This document shows positions 17,380 to 26,139 of a stretch of 64,000 nt of DNA, one piece after another. Origin of the DNA: DRPN01 sp964599235 (lineage in GTDB: Bacteria > Bacteroidota > Bacteroidia > Bacteroidales > VadinHA17); contig CAZRDX010000052.1 in NCBI GenBank assembly GCA_964599235.1, positions 217,219-281,218 on the forward strand, in the 5' to 3' direction. The position numbers were made by a program, and so were the translations under genes. Position 1 is the first letter of the stretch; each line of letters opens with the position of its first letter. The notes under the pieces are model-generated. The model was not told the DNA's origin. It saw only the letters and a program-made list of their open reading frames with translations, and did not search any database.

Positions 17380-19005
17380 ATGCCAAAAGGAATTTACTCC
17401 GTACCGATGCCGAAGAACGAGCCGGTACTCAGCTATGCACCGGGGACGCCTGAACGTCAAGCCATTGAAGAGGCTATCCGGGAGGTTTACAGCCGGGAGG
17501 TGGAGATCCCGATGATCATTGGAGGCAAGGAGGTCCGTACCGACAAGCGCGTGCCCATCGTGGCGCCGCACGATACCTCCAAGGTGCTGGGCTATTATTA
17601 CCAGGGAGGCGAGAAGGAGGTACGGATGGCCATCGAGGCTGCGCTGAAAGCCAAGAAAGCGTGGGAATCGATGAGCTGGGAACAACGGGCCTCTATCTTT
17701 CTGAGGATGGGTGACCTGGTGGCAGGGCCCTACCGTTACCGTCTCAATGCCGCCACCATGATCGGCCAGTCGAAGAACGTCTACCAGGCCGAGATCGATT
17801 CGGCCTGCGAGCTGGCCGATTTCTACCGTTTTAACACCCATTACATGACGGAGATCTACGCCCATCAGCCCTCTTCGGCGCCCAATACGTGGAACCGCAT
17901 GGAGTATCGTCCTCTGGAAGGATTTGTCTTTGCTCTCACCCCTTTCAATTTCACTTCCATTGCTGGCAACCTGCCCACCGCGCCGGCACTGATGGGCAAC
18001 GTGGCCGTATGGAAACCCTCCAAGACGGCCATCTATTCAGCCCATGTGCTCATGGAGCTTTACCGCGAGGCAGGTGTCCCCGACGGGGTCATCAACATGG
18101 TCTTTGCCTCCGGCCCTGTGGCGGCACGTGTCGTCCTCACCCATCCCGACTTCGCCGGCTTCCACTTCACCGGCTCCACGGCCGTCTTCCAGAGCATCTG
18201 GAAGATGATCGGCGACAACATCAAGACCTACAAAAGTTATCCCCGCATCGTGGGCGAGACGGGCGGCAAGGACTACATCATGGTCCATCCCTCGGCCAAC
18301 CGCAAAGCCCTTATCACGGCCATCGTCCGGGGAGCCTTCGAATACCAGGGACAAAAATGTTCGGCCGCCTCGCGTGCCTACATCCCCCAAAGCATCTGGA
18401 AGGAGATCCGCGACGAACTCGTCGAAACGGTCCGCGGCCTGAAGATGGGCCCGCCCGAGGATTTCACCAACTTCATCAACGCCGTCATCGACGAACCCTC
18501 GTTCGACAAGATCACCGGTTATATCGAGCAGGCCAAACAGGACCAGGAGACCGAGATCGTAGTGGGCGGCGGTTATGACAAATCGGTGGGCTACTTCATC
18601 GAACCCACCATCATCCGCACCGACGACCCGCATTACGTCACCATGGAAGAGGAGCTTTTCGGGCCGGTGTTGACCGTCTACATCTACGACGATGACAAGT
18701 TCGACGAAACACTCGACCTGCTGGACAACACCAGCATCTACGGTCTGACGGGAGCCATCTTCGCCCAAGACCGTTATGCCATCGAAAAGGCCACAGCCCG
18801 TCTGACCCATACGGCCGGCAACTTCTACATCAACGACAAGCCTACCGGTGCGGTGGTGGGTCAGCAGCCTTTCGGCGGAGCCCGCGGCTCCGGAACCAAC
18901 GACAAAGCCGGATCGGTGCTCAACCTCATCCGGTGGGTCTCCCCCCGCTCCATCAAAGAAAACTTCGTCCCCCCGGAAGACTACCGCTATCCCTTCATGG
19001 GATGA
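17380..19005 (+). CDS. pruA: L-glutamate gamma-semialdehyde (1-pyrroline-5-carboxylate) dehydrogenase
   Basis: 541 residues, the length of the ALDH4 family. Recognisable parts are the N-terminal MIIGGKEVRTDKRVPIVAPH, LTPFNFTSIAGNLPTAPALM with the catalytic Asn, FTGSTAVFQSIW, GETGGKDY with the base Glu and YQGQKCSAASRAY with the nucleophilic Cys. It converts glutamate semialdehyde to glutamate with NAD+, the second step of proline breakdown. The first step, proline dehydrogenase, is at 24842-25753, in the same window but not the same operon. Confidence 0.95.
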   Translation: MPKGIYSVPMPKNEPVLSYAPGTPERQAIEEAIREVYSREVEIPMIIGGKEVRTDKRVPIVAPHDTSKVLGYYYQGGEKEVRMAIEAALKAKKAWESMSWEQRASIFLRMGDLVAGPYRYRLNAATMIGQSKNVYQAEIDSACELADFYRFNTHYMTEIYAHQPSSAPNTWNRMEYRPLEGFVFALTPFNFTSIAGNLPTAPALMGNVAVWKPSKTAIYSAHVLMELYREAGVPDGVINMVFASGPVAARVVLTHPDFAGFHFTGSTAVFQSIWKMIGDNIKTYKSYPRIVGETGGKDYIMVHPSANRKALITAIVRGAFEYQGQKCSAASRAYIPQSIWKEIRDELVETVRGLKMGPPEDFTNFINAVIDEPSFDKITGYIEQAKQDQETEIVVGGGYDKSVGYFIEPTIIRTDDPHYVTMEEELFGPVLTVYIYDDDKFDETLDLLDNTSIYGLTGAIFAQDRYAIEKATARLTHTAGNFYINDKPTGAVVGQQPFGGARGSGTNDKAGSVLNLIRWVSPRSIKENFVPPEDYRYPFMG

Positions 19006-19027
19006 AACTAACCCTCCTGTCCAGAAA

Positions 19028-19059
19028 CGGCACCCTTCACACGAGGTGCCGTTTTTTTT
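19028..19059 (+). terminator. intrinsic terminator after pruA
   Basis: CGGCACC at 19028-19034 pairs with GGTGCCG at 19045-19051 and is followed by eight T. It starts 22 bases after the pruA stop. Confidence 0.88.
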
Positions 19060-19061
19060 CG

Positions 19062-19069
19062 TACTTTTG
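19062..19069 (+). promoter_or_regulatory. -7 box of the FtsB/DivIC-like gene
   Basis: TACTTTTG (TAnnTTTG) directly after the pruA terminator and 16 bases before the ATG at 19086. Confidence 0.5.
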
Positions 19070-19085
19070 TAAGGGGAAGAACACC

Positions 19086-19391
19086 ATGGATCTCAGATTC
19101 TACAACCGGTTACCTGCATGGATGAGGAACAGGTACGTCATCATCCTTTTCTTTTTCGTGGTATGGCTCCTTTTCTTTGACAGTAACAACCTGCTCATCC
19201 AGCGACGTCAGATGCGTGAGCTGCGACAGTTGCAACGCGACAAGGTCTACTATCAGCAAAAGATCGCCGAGGACAAACGCAAACTGAAAGAGCTGGAAAG
19301 CGACAGCAAAAGTCTGGAAAAGTTCGCCCGTGAACAATACCTGATGAAACGGGACAACGAAGAGATCTTCATCATCACCGGCGAGGAGTAG
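19086..19391 (+). CDS. FtsB/DivIC-like septum formation initiator protein
   Basis: A 101-residue bitopic membrane protein: short cytoplasmic N-terminus, one TM helix (about 18-37, rich in Phe and Ile), then a coiled coil (about 44-85, LRQLQRDKVYYQQKIAED) and the family-typical ending EKFAREQYLMKRDNEEIFII. I start at 19086 because the pruA terminator and a -7 box lie just before it. DivIC/FtsB proteins link early and late divisome proteins (FtsQ, FtsL). Convergent with the glycosyltransferase, with one base between stops. Confidence 0.88.
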   Translation: MDLRFYNRLPAWMRNRYVIILFFFVVWLLFFDSNNLLIQRRQMRELRQLQRDKVYYQQKIAEDKRKLKELESDSKSLEKFAREQYLMKRDNEEIFIITGEE

Positions 19392-19392
19392 T

Positions 19393-20667
19393 TCAGCACA
19401 AGGCTTCTTCCTTGTCCATCTTACGGTAGACTTCCAGCAGGGGGATCACCTCCTCCGGCACTTCATCCACACCTCTGGCGGCGAGCAGCCGGGCAGCTTC
19501 CCGTGTCACGGGCGACCGTTCTTTTCCCTCCTCATGTTCCCTGTTAAGGTATCTGATCACATGCAGCACGTTGAACCACCGGAAGAAGCGTTTTTTGAAA
19601 GATTCTTCGCCTGCCACGTTGTTGCGTATCTCACGGATCCTTGACAGGAACACTTCGCGCGGGAGGGTCTGTTGCAGCGGCAGGGGCAGGGAGTCATAGA
19701 GGCGGGCGGCCGTCTCCTGCGCCCGGTAGAGTGCCGGGAGCGCCTCAAAGAGTAGTCGCAGGGGCCGGAAAGCCTCCCATCGGTAGGTGAACATCTCTTC
19801 ACCGCTGCCGGCCAGGCGGGCTATCACGGGACCCGTCCCGAAAGGCACCCGGCGCGCCGGCCGCGGCGACGGGTAAACCGTCGTGCCCGCCAGGCTGCGG
19901 TATCGCCCTGCCTGCACCACCTTCTGGATGAAATAGAAATCCTCCCCTCCCTGCCGGCGGTTCATGCCACCCAGGCGCAGGTAGGCGGCCGCCCGCACAG
20001 CAAAGGCACTGCCCACCGTATGCACCGCATGGGGGTGACCGCACCACCGCAACGCCTGCACAAAATAACGAAGATGGAGCTCGTACTGCGCCACCGCCCG
20101 GTACACCTCAATGGGGAAATCGCTCCCCTCCAGCGGATGCTCGAAATGGAGCGAAACGCCATCCAGCCGGGGATGCGCCAGGAAGCATCTCTCCAGCGCC
20201 GTGAAATAGCCGGGAGCAACCAGCGTGTCGGCGTCGAGCGAGACGATCAGACCATCATCACGCTGTGCCAGCCGGCGTGCCGCCTCGTCCATGCCCGTCT
20301 TTCTGGCGCGGCCCACCCCTGCCTCACGCGGAGCAAAAGGCTCAAGCAGCAAAGGATGCACCCGCAGCCACGGCCGCTCCCAACGCCGGCGATGCTGCAA
20401 AAGATGGTCATACAGCTGTCTGTTCCGTTCATGCCATACGGCCGGAGCGTCCTGCGAAGCATTGATCACCACCAGCACCTCTACATCACGCATCGGACGC
20501 TCCGCCGAGGCCAGGGATTCCAGCACCGAGGCAACCAAAGGAGGTTCTTCCCCCATGGCTGGGATCACCACCACCTGAAAAAGCGAAGAAGAAGGCAGCT
20601 CCTCCAGGAGCGGAGGAGCTGCATCATGACGTTGACTGTATCCCTCGAAAAGACGGGAAAGGTTCAT
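19393..20667 (-). CDS. family 2 glycosyltransferase-like protein
   Basis: 424 residues, soluble, no TM helix. The N-terminal half has VVVIPAMGEEPPL, a stretch of GT-A type with VEVLVVINASQ, and VSLDADTLVAPGYF whose DAD matches the metal-binding DxD. GGMNRRQGGEDFYFIQK is the GED region that carries the catalytic base in GT2 enzymes. The C-terminal 130 residues are charged and unassigned. Its start overlaps the stop of the OmpH-like gene by four bases (ATGA). Substrate unknown. Confidence 0.82.
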   Translation of the reverse strand: MNLSRLFEGYSQRHDAAPPLLEELPSSSLFQVVVIPAMGEEPPLVASVLESLASAERPMRDVEVLVVINASQDAPAVWHERNRQLYDHLLQHRRRWERPWLRVHPLLLEPFAPREAGVGRARKTGMDEAARRLAQRDDGLIVSLDADTLVAPGYFTALERCFLAHPRLDGVSLHFEHPLEGSDFPIEVYRAVAQYELHLRYFVQALRWCGHPHAVHTVGSAFAVRAAAYLRLGGMNRRQGGEDFYFIQKVVQAGRYRSLAGTTVYPSPRPARRVPFGTGPVIARLAGSGEEMFTYRWEAFRPLRLLFEALPALYRAQETAARLYDSLPLPLQQTLPREVFLSRIREIRNNVAGEESFKKRFFRWFNVLHVIRYLNREHEEGKERSPVTREAARLLAARGVDEVPEEVIPLLEVYRKMDKEEALC

Positions 20668-21293
20668 TGAGCCTTGAGGAGCGAATCACGGACGCTCTTG
20701 TAGCGTTCGTTGAGGCCCGCCAGCACCTCCTGCGTGACATCCAGCCGTTTCTCACCATAGAGGACCACTCCCCCCACGGTGGTGCCCAGCACATACTGGT
20801 AATTGTGCTCGCGACAAAAATCGTTCAGGTAGTCGATGATGCTGTACATCACCTTGCGGGTGCTCACCTGCTGCTCTTCCATCAGACTGTTGGCCAGCTC
20901 ATTTCGCATATTGAGGAGTTGCTGTTGTTCCTGTTCCAGTTCCTTCTGGATCTTTTGTGCTTCCGAACGGGTCACCAGCCCGCGCTGCAGGTTGTTCTGG
21001 AACTCGTTCACCTTGTTCTGCCATTTCTGACCGCGGGCGTTGAGCTTGCTCTCAGAATCCTGCTGCTTCTTCTGCAGCCGTGCCTGAAGGTCGACCGACA
21101 TGTCGTAGTTGGCCATAATCGTGTCGATGTTCACGTACACAATGTTCAGCCCGGCACCACCCCTATGCAGTGTATCGGAACCTCCAGGGGCAGCAGCCGG
21201 CGATGCCGTCCCCCGACCTGTGAAGTACAGTACGTAAAGCACTACCACGGCCACAGACAGGATCACGTTCAGGATCAGCGCACTCTTTTTCAT
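20664..21293 (-). CDS. OmpH/Skp-family periplasmic chaperone-like protein
   Basis: 209 residues from MKKSALILNVILSVAVVVLY at 21293; an in-frame Met at 21338 lies upstream of the -7 box at 21321-21328 and is unlikely. An N-terminal membrane anchor or uncleaved signal (about 5-23) precedes an alanine/serine/glycine linker, then IVYVNIDTIMANYDMS and a long coiled coil (about 75-150, rich in Q, K and E). This matches OmpH-family proteins that chaperone outer-membrane proteins. A second pair of OmpH genes lies beside bamA. Confidence 0.85.
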   Translation of the reverse strand: MKKSALILNVILSVAVVVLYVLYFTGRGTASPAAAPGGSDTLHRGGAGLNIVYVNIDTIMANYDMSVDLQARLQKKQQDSESKLNARGQKWQNKVNEFQNNLQRGLVTRSEAQKIQKELEQEQQQLLNMRNELANSLMEEQQVSTRKVMYSIIDYLNDFCREHNYQYVLGTTVGGVVLYGEKRLDVTQEVLAGLNERYKSVRDSLLKAQ

Positions 21294-21320
21294 CTTCTCA
21301 GGAGGTTTTTGTTCGCCCGC

Positions 21321-21328
21321 AAAGATAG
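21321..21328 (-). promoter_or_regulatory. -7 box of the OmpH-like/glycosyltransferase operon
   Basis: Reverse-strand TATCTTTG, 27 bases before the ATG at 21293. It settles the choice of start for the OmpH-like gene. Confidence 0.55.
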
Positions 21329-21384
21329 AGGTTTTCACCTATCATCCCAGAGATGCGGGAATTTTTTTCAGCAACGGAACAGGA

Positions 21385-22428
21385 TCAAAACTCCGGACAA
21401 GGGATGGCATGGATCTTCCTTCGCTTGTACTGGGTGGTCTTGAACTCGTACATGAAAGAGATCTCATGTGCTCCGCCTGTGTCCATCAGCAGACGCGAAA
21501 CAGTGAAGTCATAGCTGTAACCTACCTGCAGTTGTTTGGTCTTGTATCCCACCAGGACGATCATAGCATCTCGACTGTTGTAACCTTTCCCCATGGGAAT
21601 GGGGATACCACGGTACCAAAAACCGAACATCAGCGGCGCCTTGTACCAGTAAAGTCCCATGTCCAGCTGCTTGAAACGACCCTGTGTCTTGAAGAGGAAA
21701 GCCAGCGAAAGACTCTCTTCGATGGGTTTCAGCAGACGTCCTTTCCTTATGATCTGCGCCCCTCCAAACACCGACACCTTGATGGGGATCTTGGTCTCAT
21801 CCCCGTAAAGGGAAGCTTTGGGACGGAAGAGATGATCGACCGACGTCCCCAGCCACAAACGCTCCGTGTAGGCCAGTACAGAGGTTTCCGCATCGATGTC
21901 GCCGATGTTGTCGAAAGGAGGTTGCTCGGTGGGCGGGGTATTCCCGCCAGGAGAGAGTTGGTCGTTGAAGATCAGACGATAAAAATCCAGCGCCAGCTGG
22001 GCGTACTTCACCTGAATACCCGGACGTACGTAAATGTAATCGTTCACCTGGATGTTGTAGGAATAAAGAAGTCCCATGTTCAGCGTGCTCAGATGTCCCG
22101 AACCCGCCACATCATACAACGCCAGGAAACCGATCCCCGAATTGAAATTGTGAAAATAACGATCGTAGGAAAAACTGTACGTGGTGAAAACCCCAGGCAG
22201 GGCCGGCCACTGGTTGCGATAGTTCATCGTGATCCGGTTCTCCTCCGTGGCTCCAGTGAAAGCCGACGCCAAATACAGCGGTGCAGCATAGAACTGCGAG
22301 AACTGGGCATCCTGGGCTCCTACCGGGTGCATGATCTTGAGGACGAACAAAAGTATGACCAGGTATCTTTTCACCAGGACCTTGATTATCAATTCATTAA
22401 CAAAAACCCACACCCCTCCCTCTCGCAA
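21385..22428 (-). CDS. PorP/SprF family type IX secretion system outer-membrane protein
   Basis: Up to 347 residues. The first ATG (22428) gives a long, unusual leader before the hydrophobic segment RYLVILLFVLKIM; a GTG nearer that segment may be the real start. Mature sequence begins QDAQFSQFYAAPLYLASAFT, the hallmark opening of PorP/SprF, followed by NYRNQWPALPGVFTTYSFSYD and many amphipathic strands (barrel). The family anchors or handles T9SS cargo with type B C-terminal domains. It lies just downstream of the sigma/PKD pair on the same strand. Confidence 0.9.
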   Translation of the reverse strand: MREGGVWVFVNELIIKVLVKRYLVILLFVLKIMHPVGAQDAQFSQFYAAPLYLASAFTGATEENRITMNYRNQWPALPGVFTTYSFSYDRYFHNFNSGIGFLALYDVAGSGHLSTLNMGLLYSYNIQVNDYIYVRPGIQVKYAQLALDFYRLIFNDQLSPGGNTPPTEQPPFDNIGDIDAETSVLAYTERLWLGTSVDHLFRPKASLYGDETKIPIKVSVFGGAQIIRKGRLLKPIEESLSLAFLFKTQGRFKQLDMGLYWYKAPLMFGFWYRGIPIPMGKGYNSRDAMIVLVGYKTKQLQVGYSYDFTVSRLLMDTGGAHEISFMYEFKTTQYKRRKIHAIPCPEF

Positions 22429-22612
22429 TGTTCCAAATACGAATATAGAAATAAAAGTTTACTTTTTGTACGAGAAGCGGGAAACAGAAGTTTCATGCCT
22501 CTTCTTTGTCCGTTCTCTAAAACGAAGAAGAACTACACAGAGAAGGCCTATTTGTTGACGAACGCACTTTTTTTGGGGATAAAAGACCGAAAACCTTCAA
22601 ACTGAAAAAAAA

Positions 22613-22657
22613 CGTCCTGTCCGACGGAAAAGTTCGATGCATGAAGATCTTTCCGTC
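22613..22657 (-). terminator. probable terminator after the PKD/gliding-domain gene
   Basis: GACGGAAA at 22623-22630 pairs with TTTCCGTC at 22650-22657, with a 19-base loop that has its own inner pairing (TTC with GAA). On the reverse strand an eight-T run follows about ten bases after the stem; on the forward strand six T follow directly. It lies 16 bases past the stop of the gene at 22673. Confidence 0.55.
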
Positions 22658-22672
22658 TTTTTTCTCTCCTGG

Positions 22673-24070
22673 TCAGTTGTACCGGCCTTGTTTTTTCCTG
22701 ATGAGCGTTACGTTCCCGAAACGCACATAAGGCTTCCCGTTGGTGAATGTCCCGGTAGCTTTCCAGATGTACACGCCCGGTGCAGCCATCTGATCCAGGA
22801 TGTAACCATCCCAACCTTTATGGAGGTCACGGCTCTCGAACACCAGTTCACCCATCCTGTTGAACACCTGGAGATGATAAGTAGCCACCCCTTTCCATAC
22901 CGGATGGAAAACATCATTGGCCAACGCCCCTTCGGTATAGTACCCGCCCGTAGGCCCGTTGGGATTGGCGATGAATGCATTGGGGAAACGGATATAAAAA
23001 TCCTCCCGCTGGAACAGCCCTTTCCTGACCAGCGTATCGGCACAGCCCTGTTCCGACCAAACCACGAGCATCACGTCGAAAGGACCATCCTCGGTAAAAT
23101 GATGGATCGGCTCCTCCTCGAGCGATGTATGTCCGTCGCCGAACGACCAGAAAGAACGTACGGCACGGAGAGAGGTATTGAAGAAGGTGACCGGTTCGTT
23201 CGATTCGGTCAGTTCCTGTGGTGACCAGTCGAAGGAGGCTCTGGGGGGCTCGTAGACCACGACCGTATCGCTGGCATGAGCCACCCGGCCGTCGCGGGCG
23301 CGTACGGTGAGCTTCACCACATAAGTACCCGGTTCACGGAACCGCAGCACAGGTTCACGCGCATCTCCTTCGTACCCTCGCGGTTCAACCTTCCATCTCC
23401 GGCTTTCGGCATGTTCGGAATGATCGGTCACATGCACCTCAAGAGGCGGACAACCCCGCCTGGGAGAAAGTGTAAAACGGGCTACCGGCATCTCATCCCC
23501 AGCCTCGCTGCCTCTCCCGGAAGCATGCGGTTCCCGGCCGACCCCCATCGCGGCCATATCCCGTACCTCGACATCTTCGGCTGGCTGCTTCTCTTCGGCC
23601 ACCTGACCTTGTCTCTCGTCCCGAAGAAGCCGGGGGTCGTCGGATAGGGCTTCCTCTTCTTTTTTCTCCTGCACCTTCACGTTCGGAGACCGTTCATTCA
23701 TCCCTTTTTTAGAGGGAAGAAGCTTGCCTTTCTCCTCGGCAGAGAAATTTTTTCCCTGCTTCTGTTCCCCGGAGACGCTGGTATCGGCTGCCACGTTTTT
23801 CTTAGGAGGAGCGGGCCGGACCTCCTCTTTCGCCGGCAGCACAAGGTCCTGTTCCTTCTTATCACCGCCGTATAGCAGCCACGTTCCTCCCGCCACCACA
23901 GCCATCAGTGCGGAGAGATACCATATGTTGAAACGTCGCGGCGAAAAGCGCAGGAAGTTCTGCCAACGCAGTTGCCTCATCACACGCTGCCACACTCCCG
24001 CCGAGGGTTTGAGACGATAACCCTCAAAACGCTCGCGGAAAAGCTTTTCTATATCGTCGTTCCTCCTCAT
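22673..24070 (-). CDS. membrane-anchored anti-sigma-like protein with PKD repeats and a gliding-motility-type C-terminal domain
   Basis: 465 residues. A cytoplasmic N-terminus of about 45 residues (DDIEKLFRERFEGYRLKPSA) resembles the sigma-binding start of Bacteroidota anti-sigma-like proteins. One TM helix follows (about 48-66), then a low-complexity Lys/Glu linker (70-185) and two PKD-like domains (about 195-280 and 285-355; YVVKLTVRARDG, FWSFGDG). The last about 90 residues (FPNAFIANPNGPT, HLQVFNRMGELVFESRD, GWDGYI, GVYIWKA) match the gliding-motility/type B T9SS C-terminal domain (CHU_C, TIGR04131 style). It overlaps the sigma gene by four bases. Confidence 0.88.
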   Translation of the reverse strand: MRRNDDIEKLFRERFEGYRLKPSAGVWQRVMRQLRWQNFLRFSPRRFNIWYLSALMAVVAGGTWLLYGGDKKEQDLVLPAKEEVRPAPPKKNVAADTSVSGEQKQGKNFSAEEKGKLLPSKKGMNERSPNVKVQEKKEEEALSDDPRLLRDERQGQVAEEKQPAEDVEVRDMAAMGVGREPHASGRGSEAGDEMPVARFTLSPRRGCPPLEVHVTDHSEHAESRRWKVEPRGYEGDAREPVLRFREPGTYVVKLTVRARDGRVAHASDTVVVYEPPRASFDWSPQELTESNEPVTFFNTSLRAVRSFWSFGDGHTSLEEEPIHHFTEDGPFDVMLVVWSEQGCADTLVRKGLFQREDFYIRFPNAFIANPNGPTGGYYTEGALANDVFHPVWKGVATYHLQVFNRMGELVFESRDLHKGWDGYILDQMAAPGVYIWKATGTFTNGKPYVRFGNVTLIRKKQGRYN

Positions 24071-24639
24071 TCGCTGCTGTCCTTTTTCCCTTCATCCGGC
24101 ATACGCACCCTGCTCAGCTCCGCCAGCTTCTGGCGGATGAAACGCCTGGCACGCGAATACTGCGACTTGCTCGTATTGATGTCGATACCCAGCATCTCGG
24201 CGATCTCCTTATGTTTATAACCTTCGACGGCATACAGGTTGAAGATCATCCGGTAACCTTCGGGCAGGCTCCTGATCACCGAGAGCAGCTCTTCCCGCGT
24301 AAAATCGGCATGCCCCGGCATCTCATCGGGAGCAGCCTCTTGCAACTCTCCGATATCCTGGTGGTACCGGTGCTTCAAACCACGGTGGTAAAAAGTGATC
24401 GCCGTATTGATCATGATCTTCCGCATCCAGTTGAACAAAGAGCCTTTCCCGCTATAATCGGCAATGTAGTTGAAAATGCGCACGAAACCCTCCTGAAGGA
24501 TGTCCTCCGCCTCAGCGGTGTCTGCAGCATACCGCGCACATATTCCCAGCAAGATGTCGGCGTAACGTTCATATAACACCTTTTGTGCGGCCCTCTCCTT
24601 CCTGATACATCCCTTTATGAGATCCTCATCCGTGTACAT
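24067..24639 (-). CDS. ECF-type RNA polymerase sigma factor
   Basis: 190 residues from MYTDEDLIKGCIRKERAAQ at 24639; the upstream Met at 24699 would add an unrelated leader. Region 2 has LYERYADILLGICARY and AEDILQEGFVRIF; region 4 has LPEGYRMIFNLYAVEGYKH and the helix-turn-helix EIAEMLGIDINTSKSQYSRA. The family directs transcription in response to envelope or secretion stress in Bacteroidota. The ATGA overlap with the next gene makes that gene its probable membrane regulator. Upstream of it (24640-24841) is the divergent gap to proline dehydrogenase, with no certain -7 box. Confidence 0.94.
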   Translation of the reverse strand: MYTDEDLIKGCIRKERAAQKVLYERYADILLGICARYAADTAEAEDILQEGFVRIFNYIADYSGKGSLFNWMRKIMINTAITFYHRGLKHRYHQDIGELQEAAPDEMPGHADFTREELLSVIRSLPEGYRMIFNLYAVEGYKHKEIAEMLGIDINTSKSQYSRARRFIRQKLAELSRVRMPDEGKKDSSE

Positions 24640-24841
24640 CTTCCGACCTTGTTTCGATGACCACCAAAGTGCTCCGATGGTTGCATCCCCACCCCCCAAA
24701 GGATATCAACACCTTTTTCCACCATCAGCCCATATGCTCCGCAATATTTTTATGACTGACAAAGGTCATCTTCCCTTTCGTGCGGGACTCTATTATTTTG
24801 TAAAAATAACTATCTTGAGAACTTCTAAAAAACCAGGCACC

Positions 24842-25753
24842 ATGTTCAACAGACTGATCGCATCGCTGATCCCCCTTTTCCCGAAGAAGTTCATCTGGAC
24901 TTTTTCGAAGAGATACATTGCGGGGGAGACGATCGAGGATGCCCTGCGGGCTTCGAAAAAACTCAATGAAGAGGGGATGATGGTAACCCTCGATGTGTTG
25001 GGGGAGTTCATCAAGGATCTGGAGGAGGCCGAACGCAACAAGAACGAATATCTGGAAGTGATCGAACGCCTCACCGCCGAAGGGATCGATGGTAATTTTT
25101 CGGTAAAGCCCACCTCCTTCGGTCTGCTCATCGATGAAGACGTCTGCTACCGGCACATCCGTGAGATCGTCCGGAAGGCAGCAGGATACAACAACTTCGT
25201 TCGTATCGACATGGAGGACTCCAAGTGCGTGGACAAGGAGATCCGCCTTTTCCGTCGTCTTCACGGAGAGTTCCCACGCAATGTGGGGCTGGTTCTGCAG
25301 GCTTATCTGCGCCGCACCCTGGACGACCTCAAGGCCCTCACCCCTCTTCACAGCCCGGAGACACCCCTCAACTTCCGTCTCTGCAAAGGGATCTATGTGG
25401 AACCCGCCCGCATCGCTTATAAGGACCACGACGAGATCAACCGCCACTTTCTGGAAGACCTGGAATACATGTTCAGCCATGGTTTCTACGTGGGGATTGC
25501 CACCCATGACCAGTTCCTCATCGACCATGCCTATCAGCTGATCGAAAAATACGGACTGAAGAAAGACGAATACGAGTTCCAGATGCTTTTCGGCGTGACC
25601 CCTGAGCGCCGCGCCTCCATCCTGCGGAACGGGCACCGGATGCGCGTATATGTGCCCTTCGGAAAGGACTGGTTCGGCTACTCCACACGAAGGCTGAAGG
25701 AAAACCCCCAGATCGCCAGTTACATCATCAAGGCCCTTTTCAACCGGAAATAA
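24842..25753 (+). CDS. proline dehydrogenase
   Basis: 303 residues from ATG 24842 (MFNRLIASLIPLFPKKFIWT). The FAD-dependent (beta/alpha)8 barrel of the monofunctional PutA/PRODH family is visible from GGETIEDAL-like IAGETIEDALRASKKLNEEG, FSVKPTSFGLLID, VRIDMEDSKCVD, LVLQAYLRRT, RLCKGIYVEP, YVGIATHD, FQMLFGV and the C-terminal YVPFGKDWFGYSTRRLKENP, whose RR pair binds the proline carboxylate. It oxidises proline to P5C and passes electrons to quinone. pruA at 17380 supplies the next step. Confidence 0.95.
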   Translation: MFNRLIASLIPLFPKKFIWTFSKRYIAGETIEDALRASKKLNEEGMMVTLDVLGEFIKDLEEAERNKNEYLEVIERLTAEGIDGNFSVKPTSFGLLIDEDVCYRHIREIVRKAAGYNNFVRIDMEDSKCVDKEIRLFRRLHGEFPRNVGLVLQAYLRRTLDDLKALTPLHSPETPLNFRLCKGIYVEPARIAYKDHDEINRHFLEDLEYMFSHGFYVGIATHDQFLIDHAYQLIEKYGLKKDEYEFQMLFGVTPERRASILRNGHRMRVYVPFGKDWFGYSTRRLKENPQIASYIIKALFNRK

Positions 25754-26087
25754 GGGGCATTTTTCGAACGGCCGTGTGGTTTCTGCTTGGCCTCCAGGAA
25801 CCAGAACCAGCGAGAGCCACAGACGGAACATGCCTTACTCAGAAAGATCTTTGCCGGCCGGAACATCCCTGCCTGCCAGCCCGTAGCCGACAAACTGACT
25901 GTGCTGAAGGCCGGAAAACACCATCCCTCCTCCCCGTGGTCCGCCATCCTCCTCGGGGTCTGTGACGTCCGGGATCATGACTGCTACCTCCCCTGCCAGA
26001 ACCACCCATGCCCATACATACGTTGCCTCCTTGAAGCGATCAACCGGGACGACCCGGCAACCGCTCCCCCCGGCAGGGAAAACAAAC
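25754..26087 (+). pseudogene. possible gene remnant after proline dehydrogenase, cysteine-rich
   Basis: The frame of proline dehydrogenase stays open for about 440 bases after its TAA. No ATG and no ribosome site open it; only a TTG at 25787 is available. The translation contains GVCDVRDHDCYLPCQNHPCP and YIRCLLEAI, a cysteine spacing that reminds me of the C-terminal tail of family 9 glycosyltransferases. It may be a decayed fragment or chance. The reverse-strand 84-residue ORF here has no family look. Otherwise the 386-base gap up to the sodB stop holds only the terminator. Confidence 0.25.
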
Positions 26088-26116
26088 AAAAAAACCGGGC
26101 ATTACCCGGTTTTTTC
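26088..26116. terminator. bidirectional intrinsic terminator between the proline dehydrogenase and sodB regions
   Basis: AAAACCGGG pairs with CCCGGTTTT around the five-base loop CATTA (26100-26104), with A and T runs on both sides. It terminates sodB on the reverse strand (24 bases after its stop) and could also stop forward transcripts. Confidence 0.9.
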
Positions 26117-26139
26117 GACAAGATATCTTCAAAAGCTTC

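Noticed and set aside
24617..24841. Extended N-terminus for proline dehydrogenase from 24617
   Set aside because: The extra 75 residues are antisense to the sigma gene and not family-like; the ATG at 24842 gives the usual start.
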